Below, piece after piece: positions 32,524 through 41,916 of a stretch of 64,000 bases of DNA (positions are counted from its first letter, which is position 1; the number at the start of each line of letters is the position of its first letter). The notes beneath the pieces were generated by a model that saw only the letters and a list, made by a program, of their open reading frames with translations, had not been told where the DNA came from and ran no database searches. The DNA comes from Gp6-AA40 sp035496255 (lineage in GTDB: Bacteria; Acidobacteriota; Vicinamibacteria; Vicinamibacterales; UBA2999): assembly GCA_035496255.1 (NCBI GenBank), contig DATJEU010000020.1, positions 1 through 64,000 on the forward strand, in the 5' to 3' direction. A program made the position numbers and the translations under genes.

Positions 32524-33252
32524 GTGAAGGTTCACGTCTTCGAATCTGCCGAGGCCGCAGGACGAGCGGTCGCTGGACGTGTCCGCGATGCGCTTGCGAT
32601 CAAGCCACCACTGGTGCTCGGGCTGGCAGCCGGACACACGCCTGTTCCGGCCTACGTGGCACTTCGACGAATGGTGGCGGCAGGGGAGATCGACTTCGCG
32701 CGAGCGTCAACGGTCAATCTCGACGAGTTCGTCGGTGTCGAACGATCGCATCCGGGGAGCTTTTACCGCTTCATGGCGGCACATCTGTTCGACGGCATCG
32801 ACATCGAGCCTGGCCATGTCCATTTCCTCGACGGAATGGCGCCGAATCTTGTCCGTGAATGCGAGCAATATGAGCAGACGATCACAGCACTCGGAGGCAT
32901 CGATCTGCAGATTCTCGGGATCGGGCAGAACGGTCACATCGCCTTCAACGAGCCCGGCGACGCGCTGATCGCGCGCACGCACGTGGCCACGCTGCTGCCG
33001 CAAACGCGAGCCGCGAACGCGCCACTGTTTGGCGGCGATGTCACGAGAGTGCCGGCCGAGGCGCTGACGATGGGAGTCGGAACGATTCTCGAGGCGCGTG
33101 AGATCGTGCTGATAGCGACCGGAGAGATGAAGGCGGAGGCTGTCCTGTCGATGCTGCAGGGTCCGGTGACGCCGCGCGTGCCGGCGTCGTTTCTCCAACT
33201 GCACGCGGGCGCCGCCGTCTATCTCGATCGCGCTGCCGCCTCGCGGTTGTAG
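32524..33252 (+). CDS. nagB: Glucosamine-6-phosphate deaminase (NagB type)
   Basis: The 242-residue protein shows LVLGLAAGHTPVPAYVALRR (sugar phosphate loop), FARASTVNLDEFVGV (the YNLDEY-like motif with catalytic Asp), GIGQNGHIAFNEPG (with the catalytic His) and IGTGEMKAEAV-like ATGEMKAEAV near the C-terminus. It converts glucosamine-6-phosphate to fructose-6-phosphate and ammonia. The GTG at 32524 puts the N-terminus at VKVHVFESAE, as in NagB. A longer frame from 32485 would overlap the kinase and is less likely. Stops converge with murQ, two bases apart. Confidence 0.9.
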   Translation: MKVHVFESAEAAGRAVAGRVRDALAIKPPLVLGLAAGHTPVPAYVALRRMVAAGEIDFARASTVNLDEFVGVERSHPGSFYRFMAAHLFDGIDIEPGHVHFLDGMAPNLVRECEQYEQTITALGGIDLQILGIGQNGHIAFNEPGDALIARTHVATLLPQTRAANAPLFGGDVTRVPAEALTMGVGTILEAREIVLIATGEMKAEAVLSMLQGPVTPRVPASFLQLHAGAAVYLDRAAASRL

Positions 33253-33254
33253 CG

Positions 33255-34283
33255 TTACCGCCGGCTTCGACGTCGCGTCGTGGCAGTTTCTGTGGCGGAC
33301 GGCACCGTGACGTCCACGCCGTTCAGCGACGCTTCGGCATGGCCCTGGAGCATCCCGCGCAGGCGAGGTTCGATGTCTTCGCCGATGGCGTCGCGCATCG
33401 AATCGTGTGCACGGCGAAGGCGGGCGAGCGCTTTCGGCAGCGGCAGGCTCGTCTTCTGCATCACGATCGCCGCCTTCACGTTCCAGCCGGCCTTCTTCAG
33501 GATCCGATCGCTCTCGTCGTAGTCGAGGCCGGTCACGATGTTGACGATCCGGCGGGCGCGGTCCTTGAGTTTCTCCGAGCCGGTGTGGACGTCCACCATC
33601 AGGTTGCCGTAGGTCTTGCCGATCCGGACCATCGCGCCTGTCGTCAACATGTTCAGTACGAGCTTCGTCGCGGTGCCGGCCTTGAGTCGTGTCGAACCGG
33701 CAATCACTTCCGCACCGACGCCGGGCGCGATGGTCAGGTCCACGAACGTCTGCAGTTCGGTGCCCGGATCGCAGGTGACGAAAATGATTCGCGCACCTGC
33801 CTTGCGCGCGCGGGTCAGAGCGCCGCGCACGAACTGGGTGATGCCGCTGGCGGAGACACCGATGACGATGTCCTTCTTCGTCGGACGCAGCCGCGTAATC
33901 GAACGGGCGCCCTCTTCGTAGTTGTCTTCGACGCCTTCCTTGGCCGCAAAGATCGCCTCGCGGCCGCCGGCCATGATCGCCTGCACCAGCATCGGGTCGG
34001 TGCTGAAGGTCGGCGGCATCTCCGTCGATTCCAGAATGCCAAGCCGGCCGCTGGTGCCGGCGCCGACGAAGACGACGCGCCCGCCCTTCCTCAGCGCGGC
34101 GGCAATCATCTCGACGCCCACCGCGATCCGTTCGCGTTCGCGGCGCACCGCCTCGAGCATCTTCCGGTCCTCGTTGATCATCAGATCGACGATGTCGTCT
34201 GGTGGAAGCTTGTCGATGCCAAGGCTGGAAGAGTTGATGGCTTCGGTAGGAAGGGACTGCCACTTCGAGCGAACGGGCGCCAT
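33255..34283 (-). CDS. murQ: N-acetylmuramic acid 6-phosphate etherase
   Basis: The 342-residue SIS-domain protein contains VVFVGAGTSGRLGILESTEM, the signature of MurQ etherases (GAGTSGRLG, then ESTE with the catalytic Glu), then GVEDNYEEG, VIGVSASGITQFVRGAL and TKLVLNMLTTGAMVRIGKTY. MurQ removes lactate from MurNAc-6-phosphate to give GlcNAc-6-phosphate. The last 30 residues are a basic/Thr-rich extension. The gene is convergent with the deaminase and faces XerD across 65 bases. Confidence 0.94.
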   Translation of the reverse strand: MAPVRSKWQSLPTEAINSSSLGIDKLPPDDIVDLMINEDRKMLEAVRRERERIAVGVEMIAAALRKGGRVVFVGAGTSGRLGILESTEMPPTFSTDPMLVQAIMAGGREAIFAAKEGVEDNYEEGARSITRLRPTKKDIVIGVSASGITQFVRGALTRARKAGARIIFVTCDPGTELQTFVDLTIAPGVGAEVIAGSTRLKAGTATKLVLNMLTTGAMVRIGKTYGNLMVDVHTGSEKLKDRARRIVNIVTGLDYDESDRILKKAGWNVKAAIVMQKTSLPLPKALARLRRAHDSMRDAIGEDIEPRLRGMLQGHAEASLNGVDVTVPSATETATTRRRSRR

Positions 34284-34348
34284 ACGGCTACAATTCTACA
34301 TTCGCATCGAGGTCCGCCCGGCCGGCGGACGCCCGCGCGAGCCTGCTT

Positions 34349-35251
34349 GTGCCAGCACAATCGGCGTCACTTGTCGACGCGTACCTGATCCATCTGACGG
34401 CGGAGAGGCGTCTTGCCGTCAACTCCGTTGAAAGCTACGCGCGCGATCTCGCGCTGCTGGCCGAGTACTCGGCCGGCAGCGGCGCGGAGATGGCGGCGCT
34501 GACGCGGCCGCAACTGGAGGAGTTCGTCCGCACCCTGATGGCGGCGGGGAAGTCTCCACGATCGGTCGCGCGTGCCGTCGCCTGCTATCGCGGCTTCTAT
34601 CGATTCCTGCTGATCGACGGCCGGATCACTGCCAGTCCCGCCGACGACCTGCATCCGCCGCGTGCCTGGAAGGTGCTGCCACGGTATCTCTCGGTCGACG
34701 ACGTGGACACGCTGCTGGCGCAGCCGGACGTCAGCACGGCGCGTGGACTGCGGGATCGCGCGCTGATCGAGCTGCTGTACGCGACCGGGATGCGCGTGTC
34801 CGAACTGATCGGGCTGCGTCCGGCCGACGTGAATCTCGAGGCGTCCTATCTGACGTGCACCGGCAAGGGCGACAAGCAGCGCATCGTGCCCATCGGCGAT
34901 GAAGCCGCGCAGTGGGTGCAGCGATACGTGCGGGAGGCGAGGCCGACGCTGCTCGGCCGTCGCAGCAGCCCGCGCCTCTTCCTCAACGCGCGTGGCGGGG
35001 GACCGGGACTGACGCGCGTGGGCTTCTGGAAGATTCTCAAGGGCTACGCGATACAGGCGGGGATCACCCGCACACTCAGTCCGCACATGCTGCGGCATTC
35101 GTTCGCGACGCATCTGCTCGAACGCGGAGCGGACCTGCGGGCGATTCAAATGATGCTCGGTCACGCGGATCTGTCGACGACGCAGATTTACACGCACGTG
35201 CTCGAACAGCGGATGCGCAGCGTCTACGATCGCTTTCATCCGCGCGCATGA
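34349..35251 (+). CDS. xerD: Tyrosine recombinase XerD
   Basis: The 300-residue protein has the SAM-like N-terminal domain (LVDAYLIHLTAERRLAVNSV) and the catalytic domain with Arg in TGMRVSELIGLRP, Lys in GKGDKQRIVP, the HxxR in SPHMLRHSFATHLLERGADL and His plus Tyr in GHADLSTTQIYTHV. It resolves chromosome dimers at dif with XerC. All five catalytic residues are present. The start is a GTG at 34349, giving the normal length. The stop overlaps the PHP gene start by four bases. No cargo or attachment site suggests an integrase role. Confidence 0.95.
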   Translation: MPAQSASLVDAYLIHLTAERRLAVNSVESYARDLALLAEYSAGSGAEMAALTRPQLEEFVRTLMAAGKSPRSVARAVACYRGFYRFLLIDGRITASPADDLHPPRAWKVLPRYLSVDDVDTLLAQPDVSTARGLRDRALIELLYATGMRVSELIGLRPADVNLEASYLTCTGKGDKQRIVPIGDEAAQWVQRYVREARPTLLGRRSSPRLFLNARGGGPGLTRVGFWKILKGYAIQAGITRTLSPHMLRHSFATHLLERGADLRAIQMMLGHADLSTTQIYTHVLEQRMRSVYDRFHPRA

Positions 35252-37026
35252 GTCCGTTTCGTCATCGCCGCGGCGCCGAGCGCCCGGGTCAGCAACCGTC
35301 TCAGGGAGCGGCGCGTGTCCACGCAGGCTCCCGCGCCAGCCGAATCGCGCGCATCGTCGTCGCGGCGGTGATCGTCGCGATCGCGTCGCTGATCGCGTTC
35401 TGGCTGCCGCCGGCATCGGAACCGCTCGCGATCACCTCGAATGTTCCTGCCGGCGTGCGCGGCGCCATTCACATCCACACGCGGCGATCCGATGGCACTG
35501 GAACAATCGACGACGTGGCCGCGGCGGCGGCGAAGGCCGGATTGAAGTTCGTCGTCATCACCGATCATGGCGACGGCACGCGTCAGCCGGAACCGCCGTC
35601 GTACCGCCAGGGTGTGCTGTGCATCGACGCCGCGGAAATCAGCACGGAGAACGGTCACGTCGTCGCGCTCGGTCTGACCAAGACGCCATATCCGCTGGGA
35701 GGCGAGGGGCGCGACGTCATCGAAGACATTGCGCGGCTTGGCGGCTTTTCGATCGTCGCGCATCCTGGTTCCCCGAAGCCGGATCTGCGGTGGACCGAGT
35801 GGTCGGCGCCGTTCGACGGTATCGAGTGGCTGAACGGCGACAGCGAGTGGCGGGATGAGACGCCGGCGAATCTGCTGCGATCGCTGCTGGTGTACAGGTT
35901 CCGACCGGCGGAGACGCTCGGGCATCTTCTCGATCGGCCGGATCCGGTGATGGCTCGCTGGGATGCGCTCACGAAGCGTCGTCGCGTTGTCGCCGTGGCC
36001 GGAAGCGATGCGCACGCGCGCGTGGCGCTGCGAAGCGCGCCCGATCCGTATGACGGCTCGGCGGCGTTACGCTTACCGGGGTACGAGCAGGTGTTTCGTG
36101 CGTTCTCGATTGTCGTGCCGCGGGTGCGCCTGTCGGGTGACGCGACGCGAGATGCCACGCTGATCGTCGACGAGATCCGCGCCGGTCACGTGTTCTCGTC
36201 GATCGACGCACTCGCCTCACCGGCCGCGATGACGTTCACCGCGACGAGTGGGACGCAAAAGGCGAGCGGGGGAGACGTCCTGGCGATCGAAGGCCCGGTC
36301 GAGATTCACGTGGCATCCAACGCGCCGGGCCATTCGCGCATCTCGCTCTTGAAGGACGGCCGGTCGATCGCCTCGTCCTCCGACGCGATGCTCGAGTTCA
36401 CGGCGCCGCCGGAACCAGCGGTCTATCGTGCCGAAATCTCGCTCGATCATGCGCCAGGCACACCGCCAGTGCCGTGGCTCGTCACGAATCCGATCTATGT
36501 CGGCCGATCGGAAAAGGAGAGTGTGGCGCCGGCGCGCCGTGTGGCCACCGAGTTTGCCGTGCAATACGAGGGAGGTGCGCCGGCGGGCTGGTCGGTGGAG
36601 ACGGCGCCGCAGGCCGCCGGTGCAATCGACGTCGTGCGCACGATCGGGGGGACGCAGTTGCGGTGGCGGTACGCACTCGGCGGCGCGAAGCAGGACCACC
36701 CGTACACGGCGCTGGTGATGCCGGCGGGCCCGGCGTTCGCGGCCTACGATCGCATCATGTTCACCGGTCGCGCCGACAAGCCGATGCGCGTATCGGTGCA
36801 GGTCCGCGAGCCGGAGGGGGCGCGATGGGCACGATCGGTCTACCTTGACGACGTGCCGCGCGACATCACGGTGTTCATCGACGAGCTCACACCGAGGGGC
36901 GTGACCGCGCAGCGGCGGCCTGACGTCACGAGAGTACAGGCGCTGCTGTGGGTGATCGAATCGACCAATACGGCGCTGGGCAGCAGCGGTCAGGTCTGGA
37001 TCGACAACGTCAAGTACGGACGGTGA
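35248..37026 (+). CDS. Membrane-anchored PHP-domain protein
   Basis: The 592-residue protein has a basic N-terminus, one membrane helix (IVVAAVIVAIASLIAFWLP, residues 33-52) and a PHP phosphoesterase domain. The metal-binding motifs are AIHIHTRRSDGTG, VVITDHGD and FSIVAHPGSP, with SDAHAR near 245. The C-terminal third has beta-rich domains and no catalytic motif. PHP enzymes hydrolyse phosphate esters; the substrate is unknown. The ATG at 35248 overlaps the xerD stop; the frame is open far upstream but that part is antisense-like xerD sequence. The 3' end overlaps the opposite-strand permease gene by 17 bases. Confidence 0.85.
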   Translation: MSPFRHRRGAERPGQQPSQGAARVHAGSRASRIARIVVAAVIVAIASLIAFWLPPASEPLAITSNVPAGVRGAIHIHTRRSDGTGTIDDVAAAAAKAGLKFVVITDHGDGTRQPEPPSYRQGVLCIDAAEISTENGHVVALGLTKTPYPLGGEGRDVIEDIARLGGFSIVAHPGSPKPDLRWTEWSAPFDGIEWLNGDSEWRDETPANLLRSLLVYRFRPAETLGHLLDRPDPVMARWDALTKRRRVVAVAGSDAHARVALRSAPDPYDGSAALRLPGYEQVFRAFSIVVPRVRLSGDATRDATLIVDEIRAGHVFSSIDALASPAAMTFTATSGTQKASGGDVLAIEGPVEIHVASNAPGHSRISLLKDGRSIASSSDAMLEFTAPPEPAVYRAEISLDHAPGTPPVPWLVTNPIYVGRSEKESVAPARRVATEFAVQYEGGAPAGWSVETAPQAAGAIDVVRTIGGTQLRWRYALGGAKQDHPYTALVMPAGPAFAAYDRIMFTGRADKPMRVSVQVREPEGARWARSVYLDDVPRDITVFIDELTPRGVTAQRRPDVTRVQALLWVIESTNTALGSSGQVWIDNVKYGR

Positions 37027-39283
37027 GCAGCAGGTAGAGCGCCGCGGCACCGAACAGCATGTTCGGCGCCCACGCCGCGAGCGTCGGCGCGATGAGCCCG
37101 CCTCCACCAAGGGCGGCGAAGATGCTGATCGACACCCAGTAAACGAGTGCGAGCGCGATGCCGACGGCGATGCCGGCCATCGCGCCGCCGCGCCCGATCG
37201 TCACCGCGAAGGGGACGGCAATCAACGTCATGATCAGCGTGGCGACCGGGAACGCAAGGCGACGCGCGATCCACGTCTGCTCCTTCGCCATGTTGTAGCC
37301 GCTGGCGATCATCCGGGCGGTGTATCGGCGCAGGTCGCCGAACGCCAGGTACTCGGGATCGGGCTGCTCGATGCCGTAATACGCTGGCGCCTGGAATTCG
37401 CGCGTCTCGTTGGTGATTGGCGTGAAGCCGGTGACCTGGCCGCCGGCGTTGAAATCGCGCGACCACCCCTGCGACACCTTCCACTGACCGCGCGTCTCGC
37501 CGACGGGGCTGATGTACGTCGCGGCGTCGGCATGCGTGTGGCGCAGCATGCTGGTCATCCCGGGGCTGAACTCGTAATGCGCCAGGCCACCGAGGACGCG
37601 CGCTCTCGGGTCGTAGTAGGTGAAGTAATAGAAGTCGTCGTGATCGCCCTGCACCCACCCGTAACTGAGTGGATTGAGCATGGCGGATGACTGCCCGTTC
37701 ATCGTGAGGCGGAGCCGTTCCGCCTGGGCGAAATAGGGGCCGACGATGGTGGCGTCGAGCGCGAAGAGCACCGCCCCGGTCGCCACGGCCGCAAGGAACA
37801 TCGGCACGGCGATGCGGTACAGGCTGACGCCGCAGGCCTTCATCACGATCAGCTCGCTGCTGCGCGTCAGGACGGCGATCGTGATCAGCGTCCCGAGGAG
37901 CACCGCGAGCGGAATGATGTAGTAGACGTATTGCGGCGTGAGATACCAGAAGTAAGCCGCCAGCATCGGCGGCGTTGCAGCGCCCTTGAAAATCTTGTCG
38001 GCGCGATCGATGAACGTCGAGATGTAGAACACCGCCATCAGCGCCGCACCGGACAACAGCACCATGCGGACGTACATCCCGGCGACGTAGCCGTCGAGAA
38101 TGCGCAGCACGCGGCCGCGCGCGCGCGCGATCTTTGGACGCGCGACGCGGCGCGCGATGAACGAGGGCAGACGAATCGGTTGATCGGCAACCCGTTCCCG
38201 CCACAGGAACATCGCGCCGGCGAGCGCACCGAGGAGGATGTTCGGCAACCACGCCGCCAGCCACGGCGGGACGAGCGCGCTCTTTGCCATCTGCGGGCCG
38301 AGGAACATCGGGATGTAGTACGCGAAGACGACGATCAGCCCGAGGACGAAGCTGCCGAGGGCGCCATCGCGGCGATGCGTGGCTCCGAGCGCGAGACCGA
38401 TGACGCCGAAGACGACGCAGGCGAACGGGATCGCGAACTTCTGATGGATCGCGACCCACTCGTTGTGGCTGGAGAGTCCCTCCCGTTCTCGCTTCGCCGC
38501 GGCCTCCCGCAGCTCGGGCACCGTCATCTCCGTGAGGCCCTTGATTACCTGGTTCGGCGGCGGAAAGACGGTCGTGGGATCGACGCTGAGAATGAAGTGA
38601 TCGATGCGACCGACGTCATAGGCGCCCTTGGCGTCGAGTGTTCGGCGAACGACGTTGTCCAGCACGAGGTCGACCGTCTTCTTCTTCCGATCGATCACCA
38701 CGCGGCCGTGGCGTGCGAGGTAGGTCGCTTCCGCCTGCCCGGGTCGCGTATCGGCGAGAAAGACCCCGTTCCACCCTTCGCCCGTTGGCGGCACTTCGCG
38801 CACGTACAGCATCAGGTTCGGAAACTCGCGGAAGAACACCCGCGGTTTCACGTTGCCTTCGGCCCGATCGGCGACGAGGTTGAAGGTCACGTCGAGGAAG
38901 GTCTCGTTGGCGATCGGGTAGCCGTAGAACCACATGTAGCCGGTTGCGGCCATCGAGAACAGCGACACGATGCTGACCGGCAGCAACAGTCGTTTGAGGC
39001 TGACGCCGCACGCCTGCATGGCCACGAATTCGCGATCCGCGGAGAGGCGGCCGAAACCGACGAGCAGTCCGAGCAGCAGTGACATCGGGATCGTCAGGGC
39101 CAGCGCCTGCGGCGTGAGCAGCGCGAGGAGGTACGCGATCGTCTGGGGCGGAACGCCCTTCGAGATCAGCCCCTCGGCATAGGTCTGCAGCGGCTTCAAC
39201 ATCATCAGGAACGTGAAGACGAGCAGGCCGATGATGAAGGGCATCAGCACCTGGCGGATCACGTACCGATCGATAATTCGCAT
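37010..39283 (-). CDS. Fused LptF-LptG lipopolysaccharide export permease
   Basis: The 757-residue protein is two LptF/LptG permeases in one chain. Residues 1-365 begin MRIIDRYVIRQVLMPFIIGL and contain RLSADREFVAMQACGVSLKR. The second half begins ILDGYVAGMYVRMVLLSGAA and contains TRSSELIVMKACGVSLYRIA. Each half has about six membrane helices with a periplasmic jellyroll between helices 3 and 4. LptF and LptG are normally separate proteins of about 360 residues that pair with LptB. No frameshift or stop lies at the junction, where an Arg/Ala-rich cytoplasmic linker joins the halves. The ATPase partner is probably the LptB encoded at 60568. Confidence 0.92.
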   Translation of the reverse strand: MRIIDRYVIRQVLMPFIIGLLVFTFLMMLKPLQTYAEGLISKGVPPQTIAYLLALLTPQALALTIPMSLLLGLLVGFGRLSADREFVAMQACGVSLKRLLLPVSIVSLFSMAATGYMWFYGYPIANETFLDVTFNLVADRAEGNVKPRVFFREFPNLMLYVREVPPTGEGWNGVFLADTRPGQAEATYLARHGRVVIDRKKKTVDLVLDNVVRRTLDAKGAYDVGRIDHFILSVDPTTVFPPPNQVIKGLTEMTVPELREAAAKREREGLSSHNEWVAIHQKFAIPFACVVFGVIGLALGATHRRDGALGSFVLGLIVVFAYYIPMFLGPQMAKSALVPPWLAAWLPNILLGALAGAMFLWRERVADQPIRLPSFIARRVARPKIARARGRVLRILDGYVAGMYVRMVLLSGAALMAVFYISTFIDRADKIFKGAATPPMLAAYFWYLTPQYVYYIIPLAVLLGTLITIAVLTRSSELIVMKACGVSLYRIAVPMFLAAVATGAVLFALDATIVGPYFAQAERLRLTMNGQSSAMLNPLSYGWVQGDHDDFYYFTYYDPRARVLGGLAHYEFSPGMTSMLRHTHADAATYISPVGETRGQWKVSQGWSRDFNAGGQVTGFTPITNETREFQAPAYYGIEQPDPEYLAFGDLRRYTARMIASGYNMAKEQTWIARRLAFPVATLIMTLIAVPFAVTIGRGGAMAGIAVGIALALVYWVSISIFAALGGGGLIAPTLAAWAPNMLFGAAALYLLLTVRT

Positions 39284-39322
39284 CAGGGATCAGCGGGCGC
39301 CAGGCGCTCGCGGGCTTCGATT

Positions 39323-41530
39323 ATGACGCGCGTTGCGCTCCTCTGGCACATGCATCAGCCGTTCTACCAGGACCTGGTGACCGGCGAACACATTCTGCCG
39401 TGGGTGCGCCTGCACGCGTTGAAGGACTACTGGGGAATGGTGGCGCTGTTGCGCGAGTTCCCCGACGTCAAGGTGACCTTCAACCTCGTGCCCTCGATGC
39501 TCGTGCAGCTCGAGGCGTTTGCGGCGGACACCGCGCGGGATCGTCATCTCGAGCTCGGTCTCAAGCCTGCCGACGCGCTCACCGACGACGAGCGTGGCTT
39601 CTGCGTGCAGCATTTCTTTCACGCGCACAAGCCTCGCATGATCGACCCATATCCGCGCTACGCCGAGCTCTTCGCGCAGCGCGGGGCGGAGGGGGCGTCG
39701 CTCAGCGGGCGTACGCACGCGGCGTTGTTTTCAGCCGACGATCTCCGGGACCTGCAGGTCTGGCACAAGCTCGCCTGGATCGACCCGTTCTATTTCGATC
39801 GTGACGACCGGGTGCGCGGGCTGGTCCAGAAGGGCCGCGGGTTTTCAGAAGCCGACAAGCAAACGCTGCGCGACGTGGAACTCGAACTGCTCCGGCGCGT
39901 CGTTCCGGAATACCGCGACGCCGCGGCGCGGGCGCAGGTGGAGCTGTCTACGTCGCCGTTCTTCCACCCGATCCTGCCGCTCCTCTGTGACACCGACATT
40001 TATCGCAGGACCAATCCGGACTCGCGGATGCCGCGGGAGCCGTTCCGTCATCCTGAGGACGCGGCGGAGCAGTTGCGCAGGGCCGTGGCGTTCCACGAAC
40101 GCACGTTCGGTCACGCCCCGGCCGGTCTCTGGCCGTCCGAAGGATCGGTGTCCGACGCGATGGTGCCGCTCGTTGGCGCGGCCGGTTTTCGCTGGATGGC
40201 CACCGACGAGGAAATCCTCGCGCGCACGCTGGGCCGCGGCTTCACCCGCGACGCTCAGGGCAACGCCGAGCAGCCCGAAGTGCTGTATCGCTCATACCGT
40301 GTCGGCTCTGGCGCCACAACGGTTGCGTGCGGCTTCCGCGATCACACGTTGTCCGACCTGATCGGATTTACCTACGCGTCGTGGTCCGCCGACGGCGCCG
40401 CGGACGACTTCATGAGACGGCTGGTCGAAGCGGGCCGCCGCTACGCGGCGTGCACCAACGGGGCGGAGGCCACCGTCTTCGTCATCCTCGATGGCGAGAA
40501 CGCCTGGGAGCATTACGAAGGGCAGGGTCGGCCATTCCTCCGTGCCCTGTATCGGCGTCTTGGGTCGCATCCGGAAGTCCGGACGGTCACGATGGCCGAG
40601 GCCTGTTCCGGACCCGCGGAGCCACTGCCGTCGATCTTTCCCGGCTCCTGGATCAACGGCGACTTCTATATCTGGATCGGCCATCACGACGATCGCCGGG
40701 CATGGAGCCAGTTGGTGGATGCGCGCCGGGCGCTCGATGCCGCACCTGCGGGGGTGCCGGAGGCTGCCCGCGAGCGCGCCCGCGAGGAGATGCTGATCGC
40801 GGAAGGCAGCGACTGGTTCTGGTGGTACGGCGACGACCATTCGTCGGATCAGGACGAGGCATTCGACGACCTGTTCCGGCGACATGTCCGGAACGTCTAT
40901 CGCGCCATCGAGCAGCCGGTTCCGGACGAGCTCTTCGTCACCAACATCACCACTCAGCCTCCCGACGCCGAGATCCAGCAGCCAAGCGGGTTCATCGAAC
41001 CGGTCATCGACGGTGAGGTCACGAGCTACTTCGAGTGGGTCGGCGCCGGCTGCGTCGAGGTCGCCGGCACCGCGGGTGCGATGCACCAGGTCGCGAATGC
41101 GGACGGCCCGCGGGTCAGCCTGATCGAGTTCGGTTTCGACCTGCGCCACCTGTTCATTCGTCTCGACGGGACCGGATCGATGGCGGGGCTGCTGTCATCG
41201 GGCGTCCAGCTCACCCTCAACTTCCTGGAGCCTGCCAACGTCCGCGTGGTTGTTCAAATGGACGGTGCCCGTGTTCGCGCCGCTGCATCCGGGCGGAAGG
41301 GAACGGCCGCGCGAATGCCGATCGCGTGCGCCGGCCTGCAGGTGGCCGCCGGCCGGGTCCTCGAACTCCGCGTTCCGTTCGAGTGCCTTGGCGTCGCCGC
41401 CGGCGCCCCGATCGCCTTCATCGTCACGGTGCACCGGGGTGGCGACGAGCTGGAACACCATCCTCGGAGCCGCGCAATCGAGCTGACGGTTCCGGGCGCG
41501 CAGTTCTCGTCAGTCAACTGGACCGCCTAG
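39323..41530 (+). CDS. Glycoside hydrolase family 57 protein
   Basis: The 735-residue cytoplasmic enzyme begins VALLWHMHQPFYQDL, the GH57 N-terminal motif. It has GLWPSEGSVSDAMVPL with the catalytic nucleophile Glu and FVILDGENAWEHYE with the conserved Asp, then WINGDFYIWIGHHDDRRAWS. A C-terminal beta-rich domain of about 200 residues follows. GH57 members act on alpha-glucans (alpha-amylase, 4-alpha-glucanotransferase, branching). The closest feel is the DUF3536/amylopullulanase-like group, so glycogen or maltodextrin metabolism is likely. It is divergent from the LPS permease across 39 bases. Confidence 0.9.
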   Translation: MTRVALLWHMHQPFYQDLVTGEHILPWVRLHALKDYWGMVALLREFPDVKVTFNLVPSMLVQLEAFAADTARDRHLELGLKPADALTDDERGFCVQHFFHAHKPRMIDPYPRYAELFAQRGAEGASLSGRTHAALFSADDLRDLQVWHKLAWIDPFYFDRDDRVRGLVQKGRGFSEADKQTLRDVELELLRRVVPEYRDAAARAQVELSTSPFFHPILPLLCDTDIYRRTNPDSRMPREPFRHPEDAAEQLRRAVAFHERTFGHAPAGLWPSEGSVSDAMVPLVGAAGFRWMATDEEILARTLGRGFTRDAQGNAEQPEVLYRSYRVGSGATTVACGFRDHTLSDLIGFTYASWSADGAADDFMRRLVEAGRRYAACTNGAEATVFVILDGENAWEHYEGQGRPFLRALYRRLGSHPEVRTVTMAEACSGPAEPLPSIFPGSWINGDFYIWIGHHDDRRAWSQLVDARRALDAAPAGVPEAARERAREEMLIAEGSDWFWWYGDDHSSDQDEAFDDLFRRHVRNVYRAIEQPVPDELFVTNITTQPPDAEIQQPSGFIEPVIDGEVTSYFEWVGAGCVEVAGTAGAMHQVANADGPRVSLIEFGFDLRHLFIRLDGTGSMAGLLSSGVQLTLNFLEPANVRVVVQMDGARVRAAASGRKGTAARMPIACAGLQVAAGRVLELRVPFECLGVAAGAPIAFIVTVHRGGDELEHHPRSRAIELTVPGAQFSSVNWTA

Positions 41531-41549
41531 GGGTCCGGTTCAGTGCAGT

Positions 41550-41569
41550 GGCGGGTCTTCAGACCCGCC
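41550..41569. repeat. 20-bp interspersed palindrome, copy 3
   Basis: GGCGGGTCT-TC-AGACCCGCC has perfect 9-bp arms, 20 bases after the GH57 stop codon. Confidence 0.7.
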
Positions 41570-41605
41570 GCAAGCGCAGCGAGCCATCACAGGACTTCGG
41601 GCGGG

Positions 41606-41625
41606 GACGGGTCTGAAGACCCGCC
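41606..41625. repeat. 20-bp interspersed palindrome, copy 4
   Basis: GACGGGTCT-GA-AGACCCGCC has one arm mismatch. It is in the inverse orientation relative to copy 3, judged from the GA centre. Together the two copies could act as a bidirectional hairpin pair between convergent genes. Confidence 0.65.
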
Positions 41626-41916
41626 GTTTGCGCACACCAAGGAATCGCAAGTCGCTCTAGGGCGGACCCCCGGAACAACATCCGCAAATCATCCACAGGC
41701 CTGTTTCAGGCGCAATTCATACGACGTCGCATAATAGACGTTATGTTAACTAACATGTGGGGAAGTAGTCTGGCTCAGGCCATTTGAAGCCCCCGAGGTG
41801 GACCCGATCGCAGCCGATGCCCTACCGGTGTTGTGAGTATTGCTGAAGCGGAGTGCCGCATCGGCCAGCAGCACCTTGAAACGTAGGTTGGCGCGGCCGG
41901 CGTGCGCGCGATATAT

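Larger units (their letters stand above)
41531..41916. other. Convergent intergenic region with two palindromes and an AT-rich patch
   Basis: The region lies between the ends of the GH57 gene and parB. Two 20-bp palindromes occupy 41550-41625. Further on are a DnaA-box-like TCATCCACA (41686-41694), an AT-rich patch and the small dyad ATGTTA-AC-TAACAT (41743-41756). After the parB TAG, the same frame stays open for about 60 more codons; I do not regard this as a gene. No RNA gene was recognised. Confidence 0.55.

Noticed and set aside
34912..35247. N-terminal extension of the PHP-domain gene
   Set aside because: It overlaps xerD in another frame. The ATG at 35248 sits in a standard ATGA overlap and precedes the membrane anchor directly.
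41740..41916. About 60 open codons in frame after the parB TAG, possible readthrough extension
   Set aside because: ParB is already of normal length, and an open run of this size is common in G+C-rich DNA. No slippery or readthrough context was seen.
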